From Rikenellaceae bacterium (GTDB lineage: Bacteria > Bacteroidota > Bacteroidia > Bacteroidales > Rikenellaceae), in NCBI GenBank assembly GCA_015059785.1, contig SUZS01000017.1:1-46043 (forward strand): 46,043 bases of DNA, given 5' to 3'. Both the position numbers and the translations under genes were made by a program. Under the pieces are notes generated by a model. The model did no database searches. It saw nothing but the letters and a program-made list of their open reading frames with translations, and was not told where the DNA came from. This document shows positions 24,896 through 33,598 of the stretch, piece after piece. Each line of letters opens with the position of its first letter. Positions within the stretch are counted from its first letter, which is position 1.

Positions 24896-25957
24896 TTATT
24901 GCATACGAGCAACCATTCCGTAACCAAGATAGTGAGGCTCGTTGTCTATCCACACTGTCGCCATAGGGGCATCCATATAGTAACTATAACCGCCTACAAC
25001 AATCTTTCCATTGCAGTTCACAATGCCCATAGCCTCGCCTACGCCAAGCATACTCTGCATATCATTCTTCCACACACAGGCAAACTCATCATCCTCTGTC
25101 CACATCTGTCCACTTGCATAGATATCGTCCGAAAGCACTGCCACGCCTGTAGCATAAGTTTCGCCCTGCGCAGTTGTGGCAATATTCTCTGGCACGCCAT
25201 TCTTCCATACGCAGGCACAAGTGCTGTCACTACTGTCAATATATAGCTCGCCTGCAAGGTAGATATCCCCATTACACTCTGATACAGAGTAGATTGCACC
25301 TCCATCAGCTCCAGTGGGAACATCAACCACTTTTAGAGAGCCATCTATCCACACTGCCGGTTTTGTCTGCAGATTAACCTCAACACAACCTACAGCATAG
25401 AGACTCTTTCCAATAGCCTTAATAGATGTAACTTCTGCACCATTAGAGACACGGTCTACAAACGCAGGAGTGCCATTCTTAAATATCACAGCGGCAGAAC
25501 CTTCAATACTTAGATGTACTTCGCCCAGTGCATATACATCAGTACCAATAACAGCAACATCTGTAAATCCATTGACAATATGTCCAGAGAGCACTTGGTC
25601 ATCTATATCTATAGATAGAATCTGCTTACCGTTTTTCCAGACTACACTATATACACTCTGACTATTCTCTAACAGACCACAGTAGTAGACATCTTTGCCC
25701 GATACAGAGATACCATAAGCAATAGTGTTTGCTTCTGGCTCGGCAATACTATACAGCACCTGGCCATCCTTCCAAACTGTTGCAGCAATGGTATCTACCA
25801 CCTCATTGTAGCACATACCTACGGCATACCAAGAGGACTGCGACTCTGCTGATGGACCTTGAGGTTTCTGATTTTCGTCATCTTTATCCCTCCAACAAGA
25901 GGAGCAAAGAGCAAGCGCCAGCGCACAAATAAAAATGGACTTAAAAACTCTTCTCAT
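24896..25957 (-). CDS. lipoprotein with seven beta-propeller-like repeats
   Basis: 353 aa; lipoprotein signal with Cys21 (LCSSC). The mature protein has seven copies of a 40-45-residue unit of the form (D)IYA.G....A.VWKNG: WYAVGMC..TVWKDGQ, VYYCGLL..VVWKNGK, VYALGEV..VIFKNGT, LYAVGCV..AVWIDGS, IYLAGEL..CVWKNGV, IYASGQM..CVWKND, IVVGGYS..TVWIDNE. Seven such units suggest a complete seven-bladed propeller on the cell surface or periplasm. I do not recognise the ligand. Its 3' end and terminator are partly duplicated at 26050-26120. Confidence 0.85.
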   Translation of the reverse strand: MRRVFKSIFICALALALCSSCWRDKDDENQKPQGPSAESQSSWYAVGMCYNEVVDTIAATVWKDGQVLYSIAEPEANTIAYGISVSGKDVYYCGLLENSQSVYSVVWKNGKQILSIDIDDQVLSGHIVNGFTDVAVIGTDVYALGEVHLSIEGSAAVIFKNGTPAFVDRVSNGAEVTSIKAIGKSLYAVGCVEVNLQTKPAVWIDGSLKVVDVPTGADGGAIYSVSECNGDIYLAGELYIDSSDSTCACVWKNGVPENIATTAQGETYATGVAVLSDDIYASGQMWTEDDEFACVWKNDMQSMLGVGEAMGIVNCNGKIVVGGYSYYMDAPMATVWIDNEPHYLGYGMVARMQ

Positions 25958-25993
25958 AACCTTTTCTGATATAAATTAAACATTTTGTCGGAG

Positions 25994-26023
25994 TAAAGAT
26001 ACGAAAAGTTTTTTATATTCAAA
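25994..26023 (-). promoter_or_regulatory. weak promoter of the propeller lipoprotein gene
   Basis: Minus-strand TTTG (26023-26020), 18 nt, TATCTTTA (26001-25994); the final G is replaced by A. The same variant box occurs before the gene at 41539. Confidence 0.4.
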
Positions 26024-26049
26024 AAAAGTCTATTTATCGTATCTCAAAC

Positions 26050-26120
26050 AATATCCCAGCGGAAGTGTTCCGCCGGGATACTATTTTACCAGTGACATCC
26101 ATTACTGCATACGGGCAATA
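26050..26120 (-). pseudogene. remnant 3' end of a propeller-lipoprotein paralogue with terminator
   Basis: About 70 bp align with 24844-24915: the hairpin (TATCCCAGCGGAA / TTCCGCCGGGATA), the segment CAGTGAYATC, and the last codons. On the minus strand it encodes IARMQ-stop, against VARMQ-stop in the complete gene. Upstream the similarity ends abruptly and the 26148 gene takes its place. It may still work as the terminator for that gene. Confidence 0.7.
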
Positions 26121-26147
26121 TTAGAGTGGATAGTTTTCATACATAGG

Positions 26148-26816
26148 TTAAGCCATATCCATCGGATAATTTATTGAATCTAAATCTTCACCCAGTTCTC
26201 TGATAGCATCACTCAAAGGTTTAATCTCCTCACTTGGCATCGCAAAATTCAAAGAAAATGGATTACCATTATTGTCTATTCCAATTGGCATCTCCATTCT
26301 TTCGAGCAAATCAGGCTCTGAGGTGTCAGGAAAAACCTCCATTTCCAATTTTGCGTCAAGGCTTTTTCTTGCAACCTCGACAAGATTAATCTGCGAGATT
26401 CCCTGAACAAAGTTAAATGAATGTTCTGCCCTAAAAAAAGGCAAGGACTGATATGGTATATGTAACAAGAATATCTGTGTAACACCACCCTTCTCATATA
26501 CATCAATTACCTTGAAGTAGGAGTTGAAATGCAATGTGCATAATCTCCAACGCTTCATATCCTCATCTTGAGCCACCTCATAAAGTTTTGCACAATGAGC
26601 CGAACCGATAATGTATCGTACTTTTTTGGTTGGCTTGGCAGTTTTTGCGGTAACATCAACAAAGAAGCCAGCTCTTATAATAGAGCCAATCGGATAAGAT
26701 TGATATACATCGATATCTGCATCCGTATCACGATAAAACAATTGGCAACCAGGCAAAATCCAATTTATTGTTTTCTCAATACTACTAATCTCTTCTGGTT
26801 TGAGTTCAATTTCCAT
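26148..26816 (-). CDS. hypothetical protein
   Basis: 222 aa, no signal peptide and no family I recognise. It is a mixed alpha/beta, Glu/Asp-rich soluble protein with a hydrophobic strand GGVTQIFLLHIPYQSLPFF near the middle and an acidic C-terminal tail (IRELGEDLDSINYPMDMA). It is more A+T-rich than the adjacent prfB/namZ genes and sits between namZ and the lipoprotein remnant, which suggests it replaced the body of a lost paralogue. It starts 35 nt after the namZ stop and may be co-transcribed. Confidence 0.7.
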   Translation of the reverse strand: MEIELKPEEISSIEKTINWILPGCQLFYRDTDADIDVYQSYPIGSIIRAGFFVDVTAKTAKPTKKVRYIIGSAHCAKLYEVAQDEDMKRWRLCTLHFNSYFKVIDVYEKGGVTQIFLLHIPYQSLPFFRAEHSFNFVQGISQINLVEVARKSLDAKLEMEVFPDTSEPDLLERMEMPIGIDNNGNPFSLNFAMPSEEIKPLSDAIRELGEDLDSINYPMDMA

Positions 26817-26851
26817 AGTAGATAATTAATTATTGTAAATATTTCAAGGTA

Positions 26852-28006
26852 TTACTCCTGGTAAAGTAGATACTTACGGCGCAGGGTTTTGAAGCTGTCG
26901 ACATCCGCCTGCCAACATTTGCGGATTTCTTGCGCCGACTTGCCCTCAATAATCATTGTGCGGATATAATCCACGCCCACAAGTTTCTCAAAGAATGGGG
27001 CAAAAAACTTCTCACCCAATCCCGTACGGTTATACGCGTCAATAATATACTCAAGGTTAAATCCCGCTGCGATAACCGCCTCACAATCAACACCTCTCAA
27101 ATCTACGCCGTAGCAGAGTCTATCCTTCAGTGGCGGATTCTTTGCCCCTGCCGTGCTGCGCGGAGTGAAGGTATAATTGCACCCCTTCATCTGCGGATGA
27201 CCATACATCTCAAATGGAGCATCCGTACCGCGACCAAGCGAGCAGGCTGTACCCTCAAAAAGGCAAGTTGACGGATAGAGGTAGATAGCCCTCTGACTCT
27301 TGAGGTTTGGCGATGGAGCAATAGGCAGAGTATAGCGGGTGCTATGAGTATAACCTTTGCAGGTAACTACCTCAACATCAGCTCTTTTTATCCATCCCTC
27401 CCCTATTGACATTGTTGCAATCTCGCCCATAGTAAGACCGTGAACAACTGGTATAGGCAGTGCGCCCACGCCCGACTTATACTTCATATCAAGTACTGGG
27501 CCGTCAACATACATTCCATTGGGATTTGGGCGGTCAAGAACAATAACCTTGCGAGAGAAATCGGCACAGCGGTTAATCACATCTATCATAGTTATATAAT
27601 AGGTATAGAACCTCAGCCCCACATCCTGCATATCAACAAGCATAACATCAAAAGCCGCCATCTGCTCATCTGTTAGTCGTCGTCCCTGAGCCGAGTAGAG
27701 CGACCAGATAGGCACGCCCGTGCGGCTGTCTACAGATGAGGCGACCTTCTCGCCCGCATCTGCCGTACCGCGAAAGCCGTGCTCGGGCGAGACTATACCC
27801 ACAAGGTTCACACCTCGCTCTACAAGCATATCTACAAGGTGCTTATCCCCCACAGTCGCCGTATGGTTTGCTAACACAGCCACGCGCTGGCCCTCTAACT
27901 GTGGAAGGTAGCGCTCGGTCTGCTCCGCGCCCACAACAACCTCTGCCTTAGCACTGCCACACGAAGAGAACAGCAAGGCTAACAATGTAATAATCAGTGT
28001 TTTCAT
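26852..28006 (-). CDS. namZ: DUF1343 / NamZ-like exo-beta-N-acetylmuramidase lipoprotein
   Basis: 384 aa; lipobox FSSC (Cys16). Motifs of the DUF1343 (GH171) family: GQRVAVLANHTATVGD, GIVSPEHGFRGTADAGE, MLVDMQDVGLRFYTYYITM, VLDRPNPNGMYVDGPVLD, VHGLTMGEIA, LYPSTCLFEGTACSLGRGT and FTPRS. Characterised members release N-acetylmuramic acid from peptidoglycan fragments. As a lipoprotein it would act in the periplasm on muropeptides. Its ATG overlaps the prfB stop (ATGA). Enzyme specificity is known for the family, inferred here. Confidence 0.9.
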   Translation of the reverse strand: MKTLIITLLALLFSSCGSAKAEVVVGAEQTERYLPQLEGQRVAVLANHTATVGDKHLVDMLVERGVNLVGIVSPEHGFRGTADAGEKVASSVDSRTGVPIWSLYSAQGRRLTDEQMAAFDVMLVDMQDVGLRFYTYYITMIDVINRCADFSRKVIVLDRPNPNGMYVDGPVLDMKYKSGVGALPIPVVHGLTMGEIATMSIGEGWIKRADVEVVTCKGYTHSTRYTLPIAPSPNLKSQRAIYLYPSTCLFEGTACSLGRGTDAPFEMYGHPQMKGCNYTFTPRSTAGAKNPPLKDRLCYGVDLRGVDCEAVIAAGFNLEYIIDAYNRTGLGEKFFAPFFEKLVGVDYIRTMIIEGKSAQEIRKCWQADVDSFKTLRRKYLLYQE

Positions 28007-29113
28007 CGTCCTCCAAACTCCATTAGGTAAGCCTTGATAAAATTATCCAGTTCGCCATCCATAACCGCATCTACATTAGAAGTTTGATGTCCTGTGCGGT
28101 GGTCCTTCACGCGACGATCATCAAAGACATAGGAGCGGATTTGCGAGCCCCACTCAATACGCTTCTTCTCCGCCTCAATAGCGTTACTCTTTGCCATTCG
28201 CTTATTGAGAAGGTACTGATAGAGCTTTGAGCGCAGAATACGCATAGCGTTCTCCTTATTCATCAGCTGGGAGCGAGTCTCCTGATTCTCAATAACATAG
28301 CTAATCTCTTCGCCCGTATCCTCATCCGTAAAGTGATAGCGCAAACGAGCTGCCGTCTCCACCTTATTGACATTCTGACCACCCGCGCCACTTGAGCGGA
28401 AGGTCTCCCAAGTGACATTAGCAGGGTTTACAACAACCTCTATAGTATCATCCACAGCAGGGGTTACAGCCACAGAGGCAAAAGTTGTCTGGCGCTTATT
28501 GTTGGCATTAAATGGCGAGAGTCGCACCATACGATGCACACCATTCTCGCTCTTCAGATAACCATAGGCAAACTCTCCCTCCACCTCCATAGTGCAGGAC
28601 TTAACGCCCACCTCGTCACCCGCCTGATAGTCAAGCATCTTGACCTTATATCCGTGCGCCTCGCACCAACGGGTATACATACGCAGCAGCATAGAGGCCC
28701 AGTCTAAAGCCTCCGTACCACCCGCACCCGCGTTGATATCTACAATGGCGCCCATCTTATCCTCCTCTCCGCGGAGCATATTACGCAGCTCAAGGGCCTC
28801 TATAGCCTCAATGGTCTTACTGCACAGAGCCTCAAACTCCTCCTCTGTAGCAATACCCTCGGCAATAAAGTCGGGCATCATCTCCACCTCCTCAACCTTG
28901 GCAGCCAGGGCGTCAAAATCTGTTATCCAACTCTTTATGCCCGCCACCTTCTGCAGCTGACGCTGCGCCGCCTCTGGATTATCCCAGAAGTCAGGCTCAA
29001 GGGTCTTCTCCTCCTCATTCTGGAGGTCTATGCGTCTACTGTCGATGTCAAAGACACCTCCTCAGCGTATCCAGACGCCTTACAATATCCTTAAGTGTTT
29101 CTCCTTGTACCAT
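28003..29113 (-). CDS. prfB: peptide chain release factor 2, with programmed +1 frameshift
   Basis: The gene starts at ATG 29113 with 21 codons (MVQGETLKDIVRRLDTLRRCL), reaches an in-frame TGA at 29050-29048 and continues in the +1 frame (LDIDSRRIDLQNEEEKT...) to 28003, about 369 aa. The frameshift site has the canonical form AGGAGG-TGT-CTT-TGA-C. SPF (in VRLSPFNANNKRQ) selects UGA, and GGQ (in SSGAGGQNVNKVET) triggers peptide release. RF2 controls its own level through this shift. The ATG overlaps the TAA of the upstream methyltransferase gene (TAATG). Confidence 0.97.
29047..29062 (-). other. prfB programmed frameshift site
   Basis: Minus strand: AGGAGG (internal Shine-Dalgarno), TGT, CTT, in-frame stop TGA, C. 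The 3-nt gap between AGGAGG and the slippery CTT is the one used in other bacterial prfB genes. It is one of few strong SD-like sequences in this window, in a phylum that scarcely uses SD for initiation. Confidence 0.95.
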
Positions 29114-29640
29114 TATCTTAAACTCTCAAAAAATTTCCACATAACGACCCCGCCGCAGACTGATACATTGATAGAGTGCTTAGTACCCGCTTGAGGAATC
29201 TCTATCGCACCATCGCACATATCTACCACAGCCTGCTCTACGCCGCTAACCTCATTACCGAAAACAAGGGCGTACTTTTTGCTCTTGTCTACCTCAAGAC
29301 AGTTAAGCATTACTGCCCCCTCAACCTGCTCAATGGCAAGGACGGTATAACCTTGCTCCTTGAGTAGTTCAACCGCCTCGGCAGTTGTCTTGTAGTACTG
29401 CCACGCGACGGTAAACTCTGCGCCTAATGAGCTCTTATGTATCTCGCGCGAAGGGGGTGTTGCTGTAATGCCGCACAGAGCAATGCTCTGAATAGCAAAC
29501 GCATCGCCCGTACGGAAGAATGCACCCACATTCTGTGCCGAGCGGACATTGTCCAAAACAGCCACTACGGGCAGCTTCTCCATAGCCGAAAACTCCTCAA
29601 CTGAGGGTCTTCCTAACTCTTGATTTGTAATTTTTCTCAT
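29113..29640 (-). CDS. TrmH/SpoU-family RNA 2'-O-methyltransferase
   Basis: 175 aa, a short SPOUT enzyme. Motif 1 is LDNVRSAQNVGAFFRTGDAF, motif 2 ALVFGNEVSGVEQAVVDMCDGAIEIPQ, motif 3 KHSINVSVCGGVVMW. These form the SAM-binding trefoil knot. The target (tRNA or rRNA) cannot be told. It is first in the operon with prfB and namZ. Confidence 0.93.
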   Translation of the reverse strand: MRKITNQELGRPSVEEFSAMEKLPVVAVLDNVRSAQNVGAFFRTGDAFAIQSIALCGITATPPSREIHKSSLGAEFTVAWQYYKTTAEAVELLKEQGYTVLAIEQVEGAVMLNCLEVDKSKKYALVFGNEVSGVEQAVVDMCDGAIEIPQAGTKHSINVSVCGGVVMWKFFESLR

Positions 29641-29648
29641 AATTGGTG

Positions 29649-29656
29649 CAAAAATA
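29649..29656 (-). promoter_or_regulatory. -7 element of the methyltransferase-prfB-namZ operon
   Basis: Minus-strand TATTTTTG fits TANNTTTG, 8 bp before the ATG. No clear -33 box; the spacer is A/T-rich. Confidence 0.5.
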
Positions 29657-29713
29657 AAAAATTTTATCTATTTTTGACAGATATTTGGGACATTAGTTTG
29701 TTTTAGTGCAAAA

Positions 29714-30781
29714 ATGGGCAAAAAAACTATCACAATACTCCTCGCGTTGCTGACACTCAATATGGTTTCGGCACAGGTGCTATATCTTGATACGGAGCTG
29801 TCTACGCACTTTGACAACACCGAGCATACGGGTAGCGATGTGGGCGAGTCTCGCACAGTTTTTGCTGTCCGCGCAACACCTACTTTGGGCTATAGGTTTG
29901 ATAATTACCACAGCGTTGTTGTGGGCACAGAGCTACTGAAGGATTTTGGCTCGGCAAACTATATGGATAGTGCCAAGTTTATCGCCTACTATGAGTTTAA
30001 CAATGGCAAGTATGCCGCTAATGCGGGTATTTTCCAGCGAAATAAGCTTGTGGGAGAGTACTCCCGCGCATTTTTCAGCGATGCCTACCACATCTACAAC
30101 GCTACGGTGCAGGGTGTAGCACTTCGCCATACGGGAGCAGGAGGCTTTGCAGAGTTAGCCGTAGACTGGGACGGACTCTACTCGCCACAGACGCGCGAGA
30201 AGTTCCGTATACTGGCTGCAGCAGGTGGCAAGTTTGCGGATATTCTCTACGCCGGTGGAGCATTCTCTATGCAGCACTTTGCGAATAAGTCTACATTCTA
30301 CGGCAATGTTGTTGATAATCTGCTGCTTAACCCATATATAGGCGTTAAGTTCAATGCTTTTTTGGACTTTGACATCCGTTTAGGTGCACTTATCTCCGCA
30401 CAGCGCGACCGCCGTACAGATGAGGGTTGGAAGGCCCCTATGGGTGGCGAGTTATTCCTGCGAATGAGCCGCTGGGGTGTCTATGTAGAGAATAACCTAT
30501 ATATAGGTGGTGGTCTGACACCTTTCTATGCGACAATAGGTGCGGACAACCTCCCATATGCCGACAACCTCTACACCTGCGACCCTTTCTACGGCACTAC
30601 GCACAAGGTATACAACCGCACAGGCATAGGTTACAGCCAAGCCTTTGCAGGCGACAGGGTTAAAATTAAGGCTGAATTTGCATTGCAATATAATGGGCAG
30701 AAGCTCTTTTGCCAACAGCTTGTAGGCATCACTGCCACAATCTGCCCAACACTATATGATAAGAAAAACCATAAAAAATAG
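29714..30781 (+). CDS. outer-membrane beta-barrel protein of unknown function
   Basis: 355 aa; signal peptide ending MVSAQ. The mature sequence is a series of alternating amphipathic strands rich in Tyr, Phe, Gly and Asn (for example GVYVENNLYIGGGLTPFY, YAANAGIFQRNKLVGEYSRAFF), pointing to a barrel of about 14-16 strands. The last residues (LYDKKNHKK) lack the usual terminal aromatic. It ends 5 nt before glnS, which is probably transcribed with it. Confidence 0.78.
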   Translation: MGKKTITILLALLTLNMVSAQVLYLDTELSTHFDNTEHTGSDVGESRTVFAVRATPTLGYRFDNYHSVVVGTELLKDFGSANYMDSAKFIAYYEFNNGKYAANAGIFQRNKLVGEYSRAFFSDAYHIYNATVQGVALRHTGAGGFAELAVDWDGLYSPQTREKFRILAAAGGKFADILYAGGAFSMQHFANKSTFYGNVVDNLLLNPYIGVKFNAFLDFDIRLGALISAQRDRRTDEGWKAPMGGELFLRMSRWGVYVENNLYIGGGLTPFYATIGADNLPYADNLYTCDPFYGTTHKVYNRTGIGYSQAFAGDRVKIKAEFALQYNGQKLFCQQLVGITATICPTLYDKKNHKK

Positions 30782-30786
30782 AGAAT

Positions 30787-32511
30787 ATGACTACTGAAAC
30801 ACCAGAAGTTAAAGAGAGATTGAGTTTTATTGAGGAGATTATTGAGAAGGATATCGCTGCGGGGCTAAGCCATGTGCAGACCCGATTTCCACCAGAGCCA
30901 AACGGCTATCTGCACATTGGCCACGCAAAGGCTATCTGCATGGACTTTGGCGCTGCGGCTCGCTATGGCGGTGTATGTAACCTCCGCTTTGACGATACAA
31001 ATCCTACAAAGGAGGATGTTGAGTATGTTGATGCCATAAAGGAGGATATCCAGTGGCTGGGTTTCCAGTGGGGCGCAGAGTACTACGCCTCTGACTACTT
31101 CCAGCAGCTGTGGGACTTTGCCATTCAGCTAATCAAGGAGGGCAAGGCTTATATTGACGAGCAGACATCTGTGCAGATTGCCGAGCAGAAGGGTACTCCG
31201 ACACAGGCTGGTGTTGAGAGCCCATATCGCAACCGCCCCGTAGAGGAGAGCCTTGAGCTGTTTGAGAAGATGAACAGTGGAGAGATTGAGGAGGGCAAGA
31301 TGGTGCTTCGTGCCAAGATTGATATGGCAAGTTCTGATATGTGGTTCCGCGACCCTATTATCTACCGCGTAGTTAAGCATCCACACCACCGCACAGGCAA
31401 TAAGTGGTACGCATACCCGATGTACGACTTTGCGCACGGCCAGAGCGACTACTTTGAGGGTGTTACACACTCGCTCTGCACCCTTGAGTTCGTGCCTCAC
31501 CGCCCGCTCTACAACCTCTTTATTGATTGGCTGAAGGGTGGAGTGGATTTGGAGCACAACCGTCCTCGCCAGTATGAATTTAACAAGCTCAACCTCAACT
31601 ATACACTGATGAGCAAGCGAAATCTGCTCACCCTTGTAAATGAGGGTCTTGTAGATGGTTGGGACGACCCTCGTATGCCTACACTCTGTGGTTTCCGCCG
31701 TCGTGGATATACTCCAGAGTCTATCCGCAACTTCGTGGATAAGATTGGCTATACAACTTACGACGCCCTGAACGACTTCGCACTGCTTGAGAGCGCTATT
31801 CGCGAGGATTTGAACAAGCGCGCTACCCGCGTAAGCGCTGTGCTTAACCCAGTTAAGTTAGTTATCACCAACTACCCTGAGGGTCAGGTAGAGGCTATGG
31901 AGGCAATTAACAACCCTGAGGACCCAGAGTCAGCTACTCACACTATTGAGTTTAGCCGCGAGCTGTGGATTGAGCGCGACGACTTTATGGAGGATGCTCC
32001 AAAGAAGTACTTCCGCATGACCCCAGGCAACGAGGTGCGCCTTAAGAACGCTTATATCGTTAAGTGTACAGGCTGCGAGAAGGACGAGAACGGAACAGTT
32101 ACAACCGTCTACGCCGAGTATGACCCAGAGACTAAGACCGGTATGCCGGGTAGCAACCGCAAGGTTAAGGGCACTATCCACTGGGTAAGCTGCGACCACT
32201 GCCTCAAGGCCGAGGTGCGCCTCTACGACCGACTCTGGAAGGTAGAAAACCCTCGTGACGAGATGGCTGCTATCCGCAAACAGACTGGCTGCGATGCCCT
32301 TACAGCAATGCAGCAGATGATTAACCCAGACTCTCTTACGGTTCTTACAGAGTGCTATGTTGAGAAGTTCCTTGCTGATAGCAAGCCACTTGACCACCTG
32401 CAGTTCCAGCGCATCGGCTACTTCTGCCCAGATACGCACTCAACGGCCGACCATCTGGTCTTCAACCGCACGGTGACCCTCAAGGACTCGTGGGCAAAGA
32501 TTAACAAGTAA
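30787..32511 (+). CDS. glnS: glutaminyl-tRNA synthetase
   Basis: 574 aa class I synthetase charging tRNA-Gln directly. HIGH is intact (RFPPEPNGYLHIGHAKAI, residues 43-46) and the KMSKS loop is LMSKRNL (275-277). The anticodon-binding beta-barrels follow, with a Cys pair KCTGCEK and SCDHCLKAEVRLYDRLW as in bacterial GlnRS. No C-terminal YqeY extension is present. A strong terminator follows. Confidence 0.97.
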   Translation: MTTETPEVKERLSFIEEIIEKDIAAGLSHVQTRFPPEPNGYLHIGHAKAICMDFGAAARYGGVCNLRFDDTNPTKEDVEYVDAIKEDIQWLGFQWGAEYYASDYFQQLWDFAIQLIKEGKAYIDEQTSVQIAEQKGTPTQAGVESPYRNRPVEESLELFEKMNSGEIEEGKMVLRAKIDMASSDMWFRDPIIYRVVKHPHHRTGNKWYAYPMYDFAHGQSDYFEGVTHSLCTLEFVPHRPLYNLFIDWLKGGVDLEHNRPRQYEFNKLNLNYTLMSKRNLLTLVNEGLVDGWDDPRMPTLCGFRRRGYTPESIRNFVDKIGYTTYDALNDFALLESAIREDLNKRATRVSAVLNPVKLVITNYPEGQVEAMEAINNPEDPESATHTIEFSRELWIERDDFMEDAPKKYFRMTPGNEVRLKNAYIVKCTGCEKDENGTVTTVYAEYDPETKTGMPGSNRKVKGTIHWVSCDHCLKAEVRLYDRLWKVENPRDEMAAIRKQTGCDALTAMQQMINPDSLTVLTECYVEKFLADSKPLDHLQFQRIGYFCPDTHSTADHLVFNRTVTLKDSWAKINK

Positions 32512-32512
32512 A

Positions 32513-32554
32513 AAAATGTGGGTGACTAAAAAGTAAAATAGTCACCCACATTTT
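32513..32554 (+). terminator. terminator of glnS
   Basis: Perfect 16-bp stem AAAATGTGGGTGACTA / TAGTCACCCACATTTT with a 10-nt A-rich loop. Confidence 0.92.
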
Positions 32555-32559
32555 GTTCG

Positions 32560-32749
32560 GAGGTTGAATAAAAAGATGTAGTTTTAGGCTTAAGTTCCTT
32601 TTCACCGCTCACGCTCGGCATAGTCTGCAAGCAGCCTCTGCTCTCACTTAATCGCGGCGCTGCGAAGCCCGAAAAAGCGGAGTTTACTTGGCGTAAATGA
32701 GCATTTTGAGGGCGAGCATAACGACAAAATACACTTTTTATTCAGCCTC
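32560..32749. repeat. 190-bp intergenic element bounded by inverted repeats (MITE-like or structured RNA)
   Basis: Ends: GAGGTTGAATAAAAA (32560-32574) and TTTTTATTCAGCCTC (32735-32749), complementary over 15 bp with one G-U-compatible mismatch. The inside is G+C-richer than other intergenic DNA here and has short stems (CGCTC/GAGCG type, GCGGCGCTGC). No protein frame spans it without stops. The layout suits a miniature inverted-repeat element or a folded RNA. The remaining intergenic DNA to 32782 holds only a small hairpin. Confidence 0.6.
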
Positions 32750-32766
32750 TTTTTTTGCTATTGGCT

Positions 32767-32783
32767 GTTGGCCATTGGCCAAC
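32767..32783. terminator. small hairpin at the end of the 32783 gene
   Basis: GTTGGCC, loop ATT, GGCCAAC, touching the stop codon of the minus-strand gene. On the minus strand no T run follows, so termination is uncertain. Confidence 0.4.
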
Positions 32784-33463
32784 TAATACTTCTTGCCGCC
32801 GAAGCGAATACCAAGCTTAAAGTATAGTGATGAAGCTGTGCCGTAACTTACCAAGCCGCTATAGCCAAGTCCGATTGAGAATTGTTTTACATCTATACCA
32901 GCGCCAGCTTGACAATAAAAGCCAGCCCAACCACTTAAATCAGCTACACCAACAAATCCACCAAGTGACACATTGACAAATGGGCGCACCTTGGTCTTTG
33001 TCAAATATCCCTTCAGATTGAGTGCAATTGGGACATAACCCTCAAAATATAGGTCTTCAATCAGCGAATGAAATCCTGTTTCAAAACCTGCATAGAAATA
33101 CTCCCCAAAAAGCGCACCAACTGTCAAATCCAAAGTAGGACCTGCAACGGGTCCAGCTGGAAGGAATATAACGCCCAAGTTTCCATAACCTTGAAACTTA
33201 ACAAAACTTGTTGATGTCGTCGACTTTTCATTACTGAACACATCTTTTGTACCATTTGAATAGGCAACAAAGAGAACATCGCTCTTATTTACAGTATATG
33301 TTGGACCATCAATATTATTCCAACTCTTGTAAGTCACAGTTGTTGGCGAGATATTTATAACCTTTGCATTTACCTCCTCTGCATTCTTAAGCACTATCCT
33401 ATCTTGTGCAGTTGCCACAAAGGCAGCAACTGTGCAGATAAGTGTTAAAATAACTCTTTTCAT
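32783..33463 (-). CDS. secreted protein with the shared N-terminal domain and a small barrel-like C-terminus
   Basis: 226 aa; signal peptide ending FVATAQ. Residues 21-75 (DRIVLKNAEEVNAKVINIS...GPTYTVNKSDVLFVAYSNGT) are the same domain as in the proteins at 4011 and 4962. The C-terminal ~140 residues are Gly/Phe-rich strands ending YFKLGIRFGGKKY, like a small outer-membrane barrel. It is related in layout to the 4962 protein. No consensus promoter is seen in the 135 bp upstream. Function unknown. Confidence 0.82.
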   Translation of the reverse strand: MKRVILTLICTVAAFVATAQDRIVLKNAEEVNAKVINISPTTVTYKSWNNIDGPTYTVNKSDVLFVAYSNGTKDVFSNEKSTTSTSFVKFQGYGNLGVIFLPAGPVAGPTLDLTVGALFGEYFYAGFETGFHSLIEDLYFEGYVPIALNLKGYLTKTKVRPFVNVSLGGFVGVADLSGWAGFYCQAGAGIDVKQFSIGLGYSGLVSYGTASSLYFKLGIRFGGKKY

Positions 33464-33537
33464 AATTTTAGTGTGAATTTTGATTAGTAATTACTCTGTA
33501 CCATATTAGATATACGCTATGTTTCATAGGCAAATCA

Positions 33538-33570
33538 ATTTATTGTTTCTACAAAAAAAGCACAATAAAT
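33538..33570 (-). terminator. inverted repeat downstream of the acyl-CoA ligase gene
   Basis: ATTTATTGT (33538-33546) / ACAATAAAT (33562-33570), 9 bp with a 15-nt loop and no T run after it. A possible weak terminator. Confidence 0.35.
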
Positions 33571-33598
33571 CTACTTTACAAAATTTACGCACCTATAT

